From Coriobacteriia bacterium (GTDB taxonomy: Bacteria; Actinomycetota; Coriobacteriia; Anaerosomatales; SLCP01), in contig SLCP01000029.1 in the NCBI GenBank assembly GCA_007125735.1, forward strand, positions 1-17,194: a DNA stretch of 17,194 nt, in the 5' to 3' direction. Of the stretch, positions 1-6,065 are shown piece after piece (the first letter of the stretch is position 1; each line of letters begins with the position of its first letter). The notes beneath the pieces are model-generated. The model was not told where the DNA came from and did no database searches. It saw only the letters and a list, made by a program, of their open reading frames with translations. Position numbers and translations under genes: made by a program.

Positions 1-432
1 GCCCAGGACGTCTACGAGCGAGAGCGCCAGCCCGGGGTGCTCCGCGATGCGGGGAGCATCCTCGCGACGATGACGGCCGACAGGTACCCGGCCGTGACGA
101 TCCCGCTCGGCTCGACCGAGGTCTCGGTCTTCGACGGGGCGAGCCGCCAGAAGGGCACTGGCCTGCTCTCGACGGGCACCGCCGAGCAGCTCTACCTCGC
201 GCTGCGTCTCGCGCTCCTCGGCAATCTCGGAGACGTGGGAGCAGGACTGCCGGTCTTCATGGACGACGTGTTCGCCAACTTCGACCCGGAGCGCAAGGCC
301 GGTGCCGCCCGCGCGGTCGCGGACCTCGCACAGACCCGGCAGGTCGTGGTCTTCACGTGCCATCCGGAGACGGTCGCGGTCTTCGAGGAGGCCGCTCCCG
401 GGCTGGCCACCCTCACGCTCGACCGCTGCTGA
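1..432 (+). CDS. C-terminal part of YhaN-like SMC/RecF-type ABC ATPase (5' truncated)
   Basis: The reading frame is open from base 1 to a TGA at 430-432, so the start lies outside the window. The visible 143 residues are the C-terminal half of an ABC-type head domain. LSTGTAEQLYLALRLAL is the ABC signature helix of the YhaN/RecF/SMC group. LPVFMDDVFANFDPERK is the Walker B/D-loop (Asp-Asp in place of the usual Asp-Glu), and VVVFTCHPE carries the switch-loop His. Known YhaN proteins are large coiled-coil ATPases, usually encoded next to a SbcD-like phosphoesterase and thought to act on DNA; both the partner gene and the coiled coils would lie upstream. The gene converges on the histidine kinase, 53 bp away. 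Family is confident from the motifs; the exact role is not known. Confidence 0.85.
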   Translation, partial: AQDVYERERQPGVLRDAGSILATMTADRYPAVTIPLGSTEVSVFDGASRQKGTGLLSTGTAEQLYLALRLALLGNLGDVGAGLPVFMDDVFANFDPERKAGAARAVADLAQTRQVVVFTCHPETVAVFEEAAPGLATLTLDRC

Positions 433-445
433 CCCGCTCCGAGTA

Positions 446-470
446 GCGCGGCCTGCCGAGGGCGCCGCGC
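446..470. terminator. GC-rich hairpin between convergent genes, possible bidirectional terminator
   Basis: GCGCGGC (446-452) and GCCGCGC (464-470) form a perfect 7-bp stem with an 11-nt loop. It lies in the 53-bp gap between the stop codons of the ATPase gene (plus strand) and the kinase gene (minus strand). There is no T-run on either side, so it is not a canonical intrinsic terminator; position is the main argument. Confidence 0.35.
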
Positions 471-485
471 CGCGTCCCCGCGCCG

Positions 486-1907
486 CTACTCCGGCAGCGC
501 TGGTAGCGTGATCGTGAAGCACGCACCGCCTTCAGACTGGTTGGCGGCGACGATCTCGCCTGCGTGCGCCTCAACGATCGCCTTCACGATCGCGAGCCCG
601 AGCCCGGACCCGCCGCTCGCGCGGTCACGGCTGAGTTCGGTGCGGTAGAAGCGGTCGAAGAGGCGGGGGAGGTCTTCTTCTGGCACGCCGGGCCCCTCGT
701 CGAGCACGGAGAGCACCGCGCTCCGCCCGTCATCGCTCGTCCCGAGCTCGATCGACACTGCGGTCCCGGGATCGGACACGCGTGAGGCGTTGTCGACGAG
801 GTTCGCGATCACCTGTTGGATGCGGTCGCGGTCCCCGAGCACTGCGGGGGCCTCGCCGCTCACCCCGGCGCGCACGCCGCGCTCCTCCAGCAGCGGCTCG
901 AGCACCTCGACCGCACGACGTGACACCTCACCCAGGTCGATACGGGAGAGCGGCAGCTCCCCGGTCGCCCCCTCGATGCGCTGCAGGGCCATCAGATCGG
1001 TCGCAAGCCGTCCGAGCCGCTCGGACTCGGCCACGATCGTCGTGAGGAAGCGCTCCTGCATCTCGGGGTCGACCTCGCCGTCGAGGAGCGTCTCTGCGGC
1101 GCCGCGTATCGCGGTGAGCGGGGTCCTCAGCTCGTGACTCACGTCGGAGACGAAGCGCGAGGTGCGTTTCTCCTCGTTCTTCAATTCGCTCACGAGCCGC
1201 TCGACCGCATCGGCCATCGCGTTGAACGCCTCGCCCACTGCGTGCGTCTCGCGGGGGCCGGACGGCTCGAGCCGTATGGTGAGGTCTCCCTCGGCGAGCG
1301 CGGTCGTGCTCACCTCGAGTCGCCGCAAGGGACCGGCGAGCCAGCGGGAGAGCAACTCGGCGATGACGAGGGTGACGAGGAAGAAGGCACCGAGAGCCCA
1401 CGCGAGCCGGAGCCGGTACTCGCGCAGGGCGTTGAGCACCGATACGGTGGGCACCGATGCGTACGTGGCGCCGATGATCTGCCCCTCGGTCCGGACCGGG
1501 TAGGCGACGTACATCACGAGACCAGCATCGTCGTCACTCCGTGTTGTCGCGCCGTAGCGGCCTGCGAGCGCCTCGCGGATCTCGCTGCGCTCGCTGTAGT
1601 CGATGCCGAGCCCCGCCTCGCCAGCGGAATCGGCCACCGCGACGCCCCCGCCGTCGAGGACGCGGATGCGGGAGGGGAGGCGGCCGTCGGCCTCGGCGAG
1701 TACCGCCTGCAGCCCAACCGGTGCGCTGACTCCTCGCTCACCGAGCACCGCGGCGAGCAGCATCGTCTCGCTGGCGAGGCGTCGCTCGAGCGCGTCGAGC
1801 CCGTACGATTCGAGCTCTGAGAGGAAGTACCACGACAGTCCCGCCGCCGAGGAGATCGCGACTGCGAGCACCGCGGCGAACAGACGGGTGCGTATCGACG
1901 TGAGCAC
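486..1907 (-). CDS. Membrane sensor histidine kinase (HAMP-HisKA-HATPase)
   Basis: 473 residues from a GTG start, 12 nt after the regulator's stop, so the two form one operon. It autophosphorylates on His and passes phosphate to the response regulator upstream. Order of parts: TM1 about 7-29, an extracytoplasmic sensor region about 30-166, TM2 about 167-187, HAMP linker about 188-240, and HisKA with H-box SDVSHELRTPL (phospho-His 258). The ATPase domain has N-box NLVDNAS (Asn369, Asn373), G1 DEGPGV (403-408), an F-box-like LFDRFYR and G2 GGSGLGLA (432-439). All catalytic boxes are intact. It has the PhoR/WalK type of layout but no PAS domain; the sensor region matches nothing I can name, so the stimulus is unknown. 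A weak AGGCGG precedes the start. Confidence 0.95.
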   Translation of the reverse strand: MLTSIRTRLFAAVLAVAISSAAGLSWYFLSELESYGLDALERRLASETMLLAAVLGERGVSAPVGLQAVLAEADGRLPSRIRVLDGGGVAVADSAGEAGLGIDYSERSEIREALAGRYGATTRSDDDAGLVMYVAYPVRTEGQIIGATYASVPTVSVLNALREYRLRLAWALGAFFLVTLVIAELLSRWLAGPLRRLEVSTTALAEGDLTIRLEPSGPRETHAVGEAFNAMADAVERLVSELKNEEKRTSRFVSDVSHELRTPLTAIRGAAETLLDGEVDPEMQERFLTTIVAESERLGRLATDLMALQRIEGATGELPLSRIDLGEVSRRAVEVLEPLLEERGVRAGVSGEAPAVLGDRDRIQQVIANLVDNASRVSDPGTAVSIELGTSDDGRSAVLSVLDEGPGVPEEDLPRLFDRFYRTELSRDRASGGSGLGLAIVKAIVEAHAGEIVAANQSEGGACFTITLPALPE

Positions 1908-1919
1908 GGGGCCGCCGCC

Positions 1920-2624
1920 TCAGGCGCCGATGCGGTAGCCGTAGCCGCGCACCGTCTCGATGACGGCGGGATCGACGCCGGCCGCGGCCAGCTTGTCGCG
2001 CAGCCGTTTGATGTGCGTGTCGACGGTCTTGGTCTCCACGAGGTACTCCCACCCCCATGCCTGGCGCAGCAGCTGCTCGCGCGTGAGCACCTTGCCGGGG
2101 TAGCGCATGAGGGTGGCGAGGAGCTCGAACTCCCGCGGCGTGAGGTCGATGGGGATCTCGCCGTGGCGCGCTTCGTGAGCCGCTTCGTCGAGCACGATGC
2201 CGCTCGCCTCGAGGTGCTCGCCGGGCAGATCGCTCGGGCGTTCTGCCGGAGCGGCCCGGCGCCTGAGCAGGGCCTTGACGCGTGCTTGCAGCTCGCGGAT
2301 GCCAAAGGGCTTCGCGAGGTAGTCGTCACCGCCGAGTTCGAGCCCCACGACCTTGTCGAGCTCGGTGTCGCGCGCCGACAAGAAGAGCACGGGCACGTCG
2401 CTCTCGGCGCGCAGGGTGCGGCACACCTCGTAGCCGTCGGAGCCCGGCAGCATGATGTCGAGGACGATGAGGTCGTAGCGGGTGGCGGCGGCGCGTTCGA
2501 GCGCCTCGTCGCCGGTCTTCGCTGTGTCGACCTCGTGACCTTCCTTCTTGAGGTTGTACGAGACGAACTCGAGGATCGAGTCCTCGTCGTCCACGACGAG
2601 GATCCTCGCCGGTCCGGTTGCCAT
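1920..2624 (-). CDS. OmpR/PhoB-family response regulator
   Basis: 234 residues from an ATG preceded by GGGAGG with a 6-nt spacer. The receiver domain (about 7-120) has the acidic pair Asp12/Asp13, the phospho-acceptor Asp56 in LIVLDIMLP, Ser83 and Lys105 in YLAKPF. The C-terminal winged helix (about 137-233) contains LTPREFELLATLM, LTREQLLRQAWG, the recognition region VDTHIKRLRDKL and the wing ending VRGYGYRIGA. It is co-transcribed with the histidine kinase and should bind tandem direct-repeat sites as a phosphorylated dimer. The regulon cannot be read from the window. The divergent coaX run starts 101 bp away, so direct control of that promoter is possible but unproven. Confidence 0.95.
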   Translation of the reverse strand: MATGPARILVVDDEDSILEFVSYNLKKEGHEVDTAKTGDEALERAAATRYDLIVLDIMLPGSDGYEVCRTLRAESDVPVLFLSARDTELDKVVGLELGGDDYLAKPFGIRELQARVKALLRRRAAPAERPSDLPGEHLEASGIVLDEAAHEARHGEIPIDLTPREFELLATLMRYPGKVLTREQLLRQAWGWEYLVETKTVDTHIKRLRDKLAAAGVDPAVIETVRGYGYRIGA

Positions 2625-2659
2625 TCAGGGCCTCCCGATGTCGCGGGTCACCTGGCCCG

Positions 2660-2669
2660 ATGATACCAT
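2660..2669. promoter_or_regulatory. Face-to-face extended -10 elements in the divergent regulator/coaX spacer
   Basis: The bases ATGATACCAT read TG-A-TACCAT on the plus strand (2661-2669) and TG-G-TATCAT on the minus strand (2668-2660). Both are extended -10 hexamers for sigma-70-type polymerase. Neither has a good -35 at 17 nt. They would give short leaders for coaX (start about 2676) and for the response regulator (start about 2653). Sequence only; no other promoter in this 101-bp gap looks better. Confidence 0.45.
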
Positions 2670-2725
2670 TGACCCGTGGTGGCGCCGCGCGCGTGTCACC
2701 GTACCGTCATATGGGAGGAGCAGCG

Positions 2726-3490
2726 GTGATACTCGCTGTCGACGTCGGCAACACCCACACGGTCCTCGGTCTGTTCGACGAGGGCGGCCTCCATGGGCAC
2801 TGGCGGGTCTCGAGCAACCCGGCGCTGACCGCCGACGAGTTGCGCGTCAAGCTCGCGGCCCTGCTCGCGAGCGACGGCCATACGCTCGGCGAGGTGGACC
2901 ATGTCATCGTCTCCTCGGTCGTGCCGCGGCTCACCGGGGCCTACGAAGAGATCGCCGAGAGTGTCACCGGCAGCTCGCCGATGGTCGTGGGCCCGGGGCT
3001 CAAGACCGGCATGCTCATCCGCTACGACAACCCCCACGAGGTCGGCGCCGACCGCATCGTCAACGGCCTGGCCGCTTACGAGGAGTTCGGCGGGCCCGTC
3101 GTCGTGGTGGATTTCGGCACCGCGACCACGATCGACGTCATCGACGCCGAGGGCGCCTACCTCGGCGGCGCTATCGCTCCCGGTGTCGAGACATCGGCCG
3201 AGGCGCTCTTCGCCAAGGCCGCCCGGCTGTCGAAGGTCGACCTCGAGGCGCCGCCCAAGGTCATCGGGACGAACACGCGCGCGAGCGTGCAAGCCGGCCT
3301 CGTGCTCGGCGAGGCGGTCATGATCGACGGCCTCGTGCGCCGTGTGTGGGACGAGCTCGGGACAGAGACGCCCGTGGTCGCGACGGGGGGCTTGGCGCCG
3401 AGCATGGCGCGGCTCTGCGAGACGATCAGCGCGGTCGACCCCGATCTGACTCTCAAAGGCCTCATGGCCGTATACCGCACGAACGCGTGA
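2726..3490 (+). CDS. coaX: Type III pantothenate kinase
   Basis: 254 residues, the usual CoaX length. It phosphorylates pantothenate, the first step of coenzyme A synthesis, in the cytoplasm. It belongs to the ASKHA fold: phosphate-1 motif LAVDVGNTHT (Asp6), GADRIVN (107-113, catalytic Asp109), phosphate-2 motif DFGTATTID (129-137), GGAIAPG (147-153) and a late ATGG adenosine motif (219-222). I chose GTG 2726 because GGGAGGAG lies 5 nt upstream and the family begins MxLAxDxGNT. Longer in-frame starts (ATG 2711, or further upstream) would place the ribosome site inside the gene and add non-conserved residues. It is the first gene of the plus-strand run; the next gene follows after 13 nt. Confidence 0.95.
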   Translation: MILAVDVGNTHTVLGLFDEGGLHGHWRVSSNPALTADELRVKLAALLASDGHTLGEVDHVIVSSVVPRLTGAYEEIAESVTGSSPMVVGPGLKTGMLIRYDNPHEVGADRIVNGLAAYEEFGGPVVVVDFGTATTIDVIDAEGAYLGGAIAPGVETSAEALFAKAARLSKVDLEAPPKVIGTNTRASVQAGLVLGEAVMIDGLVRRVWDELGTETPVVATGGLAPSMARLCETISAVDPDLTLKGLMAVYRTNA

Positions 3491-3503
3491 GGGGAGGCGG
3501 GCG

Positions 3504-4118
3504 GTGAGGTTCTTCCGTATCGGCGAGAAGGTCGTCAGCCAGGAGAAGCTCTTCGACGCGCTCGCTGAGATCCTTGCCGACCGCGAGGGCGGCGCAACGC
3601 AAGAGGAGGTCGCCCGCGCCCACGGCGTACAACGCTCGTTCGTGTCGTTTCTCGAGTCGTTAGGCGAGGTCCGCCGAGGAGCCCGCATCGCGGTCGTGGG
3701 CTTCCCGGTCGCAAACGCCGAGGAGGTCCGGGCGCTCGCCGAGCATCACGGCGTCGACTTCACGCTCGTGTTCAACCAGGCCGAGCGCGAGACGATCGAG
3801 GGCTCCTCGGGCGGCGAGGTCTTCAACCGCCTGCTCGAGACGCTCGCGACCCTGCGCGACCACGACGTCACGATCCTCATGGCGAGTGACTGGCGTATCG
3901 AGCTCATCGAGCGCATCCTCGGCCGTGAGGTCATCGGCATACCGCTCGGTCAGACACCGCTACGCGAGGACGTGCCTGTCGACATCGCCGAGCTCGACCA
4001 GGTGCTTACCGGAATCAAGTCGGCGCGCGCCCCCCGGCCCCGCACCGGCAGGGTGAGCGCCGCACTGCGCGGCGCCGCCGAACGTGCGGGGAGGTGGACG
4101 CCGTCAAGGAGGTCGTGA
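3504..4118 (+). CDS. HTH-domain protein of unknown function, partner of the downstream gene
   Basis: 204 residues from a GTG with GGGGAGG 6 nt upstream. Residues about 28-53 (ATQEEVARAHGVQRSFVSFL) form a Cro/XRE-like helix-turn-helix, so DNA binding is likely. Residues about 60-170 look like an alpha/beta domain (RIAVVGFPVANAEEV, DVTILMASDWRIELIERILG, EVIGIPLGQTP), and the last 30 are Arg/Ala-rich and probably disordered. From memory, similar 'transcriptional regulator' proteins are encoded directly before the 'quinate 5-dehydrogenase'-like protein in anaerobic Firmicutes, and that order is kept here with overlapping reading frames. Function and targets are unknown. The HTH call is good; the link to a regulator role is inference. 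Confidence 0.7.
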   Translation: MRFFRIGEKVVSQEKLFDALAEILADREGGATQEEVARAHGVQRSFVSFLESLGEVRRGARIAVVGFPVANAEEVRALAEHHGVDFTLVFNQAERETIEGSSGGEVFNRLLETLATLRDHDVTILMASDWRIELIERILGREVIGIPLGQTPLREDVPVDIAELDQVLTGIKSARAPRPRTGRVSAALRGAAERAGRWTPSRRS

Positions 4119-5017
4119 GCGTGTCGCTCGGCTCCTCCGCGCGCGACCATGAGGTCGAGATCGAACTGCTCGGCGAGCGGTTCCGCTTGCGCCGCGAGGG
4201 GTTCGACGGCGATTCGGCACGCGCAGCCCGACGCCTCGCCGAACTCGACGGTCACGTCGCCGCGCTCAGCCTCGGCGGCATCGACCTGTACCTGCGCGCG
4301 GCAGGGCGCGACTATCGCTTCCGCGCGACGAGGCCTCTCGCTGCACAGGTTACGCGGACGCCGCTCGTGTGCGGCGCCGCGCTCAAGGGTCCGCTCGAGT
4401 ACGCCACCGTGCGCTTCATGGCCGAGCGCCACGGCTTGCGGCTTGCCGGCAAGCGGGTGCTGATCACGTCGGCGGTCGACCGCTACGGACTGGCCGAGGG
4501 CTTCTTCGAGGCCGGATGCGAGATGACCTACGGCGACCTGTTCTTCGTCCTCGGCGTGCCGCTGTTCATCCACAGCAAGCGCGTGCTCGACCGCACGATC
4601 CACGCGGTGACGCCGGTCGTGGCACAGCTGCCGTTCTCGTGGCTCTACCCGACCGGCACGGCGCAGGACAAGCCTCCCTCGGCCAGGCGCGCACGGCTCT
4701 ACCGCGATTTCGACATCATCGCGGGCGACTACCAGTTCGTGCGCAAGTACATGGTCGAGGACATGTCCGGTAAGTGGGTCGTCACCAACACCACGACCGC
4801 CGCCGACGTCGAGTTCATGCGCGAGCGCGGTGTCGAGCTGCTCGTGACGACGACACCTCGTCTCGGCGGCCGCTCGTTCGGCACGAACGTCATCGAGGCG
4901 GCTCTCATTGCGCACGCGGGTGCGTCAGGCGAACTCGATAACGCCGATTACCTGAGGCTTCTCGCCGAGGCACGCATCGAGCCCGACGTCCAGTGGCTGC
5001 AGCCTGGCGTTGCGTGA
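4094..5017 (+). CDS. Conserved protein usually annotated 'quinate 5-dehydrogenase'
   Basis: Up to 307 residues. The family signature that I recognise is SVSLGSSARDHEVE near the N-terminus, LGGIDLYL (60-67), KRVLITSAVDRYGLAEG (120-136), GDLFFVLGVP, LYPTG (184-188) and TTTPRLGGRSFGTN (252-265). The quinate dehydrogenase name in databases rests on weak similarity; no shikimate/quinate pathway gene is nearby, so I would not trust that reaction. The start is uncertain: GTG 4094 keeps the conserved VVSV strand but has no spaced ribosome site. GTG 4115 overlaps the previous stop (GTGA). GTG 4121 has AAGGAGGT 7 nt upstream. Overlap with the HTH gene indicates translational coupling. It is the last gene before the hairpins at 5025-5084. 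Confidence 0.7.
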   Translation: MDAVKEVVSVSLGSSARDHEVEIELLGERFRLRREGFDGDSARAARRLAELDGHVAALSLGGIDLYLRAAGRDYRFRATRPLAAQVTRTPLVCGAALKGPLEYATVRFMAERHGLRLAGKRVLITSAVDRYGLAEGFFEAGCEMTYGDLFFVLGVPLFIHSKRVLDRTIHAVTPVVAQLPFSWLYPTGTAQDKPPSARRARLYRDFDIIAGDYQFVRKYMVEDMSGKWVVTNTTTAADVEFMRERGVELLVTTTPRLGGRSFGTNVIEAALIAHAGASGELDNADYLRLLAEARIEPDVQWLQPGVA

Positions 5018-5024
5018 ACAAGCG

Positions 5025-5084
5025 CCAGGCCCTCACCGAGCAAACACGGTGAGTGGCTGGTAGAGATAGGCACCGCGTTTGCTC
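5025..5084 (+). terminator. Two mutually exclusive hairpins after the dehydrogenase-like gene
   Basis: Hairpin 1: CTCACCG (5032-5038) pairs with CGGTGAG (5047-5053), extended by CC/GG and CCAG/CTGG with single bulges to 5025-5060. Hairpin 2: GAGCAAACACGGTG (5038-5051) pairs with CACCGCGTTTGCTC (5071-5084), 13 of 14 positions, with a 19-nt loop. The right arm of hairpin 1 is part of the left arm of hairpin 2, so only one can form. There is no U-run. Position 8 nt after a stop codon fits a 3'-end or terminator role. Confidence 0.5.
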
Positions 5085-5113
5085 ATGCAGTGTCATGCGC
5101 TCACCCGCCGAGA

Positions 5114-5142
5114 TTGTCGCCGATGGAGCGCGGTGGTACCAT
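5114..5142 (+). promoter_or_regulatory. Predicted promoter of the ccm locus
   Basis: TTGTCG (-35, 5114-5119), a 17-nt spacer and TACCAT (-10, 5137-5142) preceded by TGG, making an extended -10. Predicted start near G5149. It is the best sigma-70-type match in the 256-bp gap before the ccmE-like gene. The -10 region ATGGTACCA is itself nearly palindromic. Confidence 0.6.
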
Positions 5143-5143
5143 G

Positions 5144-5273
5144 AGAACGTTCAGGCAAGCATAAAGGCAGACGGAGCGGACCCCCTCACCTGGTCCCAGC
5201 CGCGCGCTCGCGCGTGCTTATCGGTGCCGCCGGTCGGAGAGGGCTGCGAAGTGCTCGCGAAGGAGTGCGATCT
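5144..5273 (+). promoter_or_regulatory. Untranslated leader of the ccm locus with element shared with hemA
   Basis: The leader begins with AGAACGTTCAGGCAA (5144-5158). This matches 14 of 15 bases of AGAATGTTCAGGCAA at the hemA start site and sits at the same offset from the -10 box. GAACGTTC (5145-5152) is a perfect palindrome. Downstream are a GGACC/GGTCC hairpin (5178-5182 with 5192-5196), a CGCGC/GCGCG hairpin near 5201-5214, and the ribosome site AAGGAG (5260-5265). No known riboswitch class was recognised. No convincing gene lies in this stretch. Confidence 0.45.
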
Positions 5274-5945
5274 GTGAACAAGCGCGCAAGGAACCGCCTG
5301 GTCGGAGTGACCGCGATCATCGTGATCTCGGTCGTCGCGATATTCGTGAGCGTCGGGGGCGGTGATGTGGCGTACTCGCGTACCGTGGGCGACGTGGTCG
5401 ACAACGCAGAGCTCGTAGGCGAGCGGGTCAAGGTCACCGGCACGGTCATCCCCGGCTCGTGGGACGGCAAGTCGAGCCCGATGCGCTTCGACATCCGCGA
5501 CCCCGAGACCGACGACGGACCGATGATCAGCGTCGTCTACAACGGCGGCGTCCCCTCCACCTTTGGTGATGACGTGGTAGCGATCGTCACCGGGGTCGTC
5601 AACGGTGATGGCGTGATCGAGTCGGTCGACATGATCACCCAGTGCCCGTCCAAGTACGAGGCGGTCGAAGACGCGCTGAGCGTGAGCGAGCTCCTCGCGC
5701 AGGGAGACGGCGTCATCGGCCGGTCGGTGCGCGTCACCGGCTACGTGGTCGACGGCTCCATCCAGCCGCCCGGTGGCGACGTGCGCTTCTCGATCGCCGA
5801 TGAGACCGGCTCGCCCGTCATCGACGTCCACTATCCCGATGCCGGCTTGCCCGATGGCATGGAGCCGGGGTCACAGGTGGTCCTCGGCGGACTTCTCGAT
5901 GCAGAGGGCGTGTTCGAGGCCATCTCCGTCGCTCTTGCGCAATAG
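5274..5945 (+). CDS. ccmE: CcmE-like heme chaperone with CxxxY motif and a second, tail-less CcmE domain
   Basis: 223 residues from GTG 5274 (AAGGAG with an 8-nt spacer), against about 150-160 for ordinary CcmE. The start MNKRARNRL plus TM 9-28 matches the CcmE anchor. Domain 1 (about 34-128) is the OB-fold: YSRTVGDVV, RVKVTGTVIPGS, FDIRD, ISVVYNGGVPSTF, VTGVVNGDG, then ITQCPSKY. Classical CcmE has KHDxxY, where His binds heme covalently; here Cys124 and Tyr128 give CxxxY. That variant is known and works in Desulfovibrio, in a Ccm system lacking CcmG and CcmH. Domain 2 (about 147-223) repeats the fold (SVRVTGYVVDGSI, FSIADETG, IDVHYPDAGLPDGM, GVFEAISVALAQ) and ends exactly before the heme-binding motif. 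It is the first gene of the ccm locus. The role of domain 2 is unknown. Confidence 0.85.
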   Translation: MNKRARNRLVGVTAIIVISVVAIFVSVGGGDVAYSRTVGDVVDNAELVGERVKVTGTVIPGSWDGKSSPMRFDIRDPETDDGPMISVVYNGGVPSTFGDDVVAIVTGVVNGDGVIESVDMITQCPSKYEAVEDALSVSELLAQGDGVIGRSVRVTGYVVDGSIQPPGGDVRFSIADETGSPVIDVHYPDAGLPDGMEPGSQVVLGGLLDAEGVFEAISVALAQ

Positions 5946-6065
5946 CGTAGAATCAGCACGCGCGGCGGGGCCAGGGAGGCTTCTGTCGCGGTGAGGTGCT
6001 AACGGTCCGAAGAGGAGCCCCGTCCGCGATGACCTGCGGGGCGCAACGGAAGTGGAGCTGAACGC

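Noticed and set aside
5149..5273. Known riboswitch (cobalamin, c-di-GMP, c-di-AMP) in the ccm leader
   Set aside because: I looked for the conserved core sequences of these classes and found none; the leader is reported only as unclassified.
5053..5277. A 74-codon plus-strand open frame in the ccm leader
   Set aside because: It has no convincing ribosome site or recognisable protein pattern, it runs through the hairpins and predicted promoter, and it overlaps the ccmE start; ordinary GC-rich open frame.
6029..6061. A 10-codon frame (MTCGAQRKWS) between ccmE and ccmF
   Set aside because: GAGGAG is 11-12 nt away, too far for a good site, and the frame is very short; chance is the simpler explanation.
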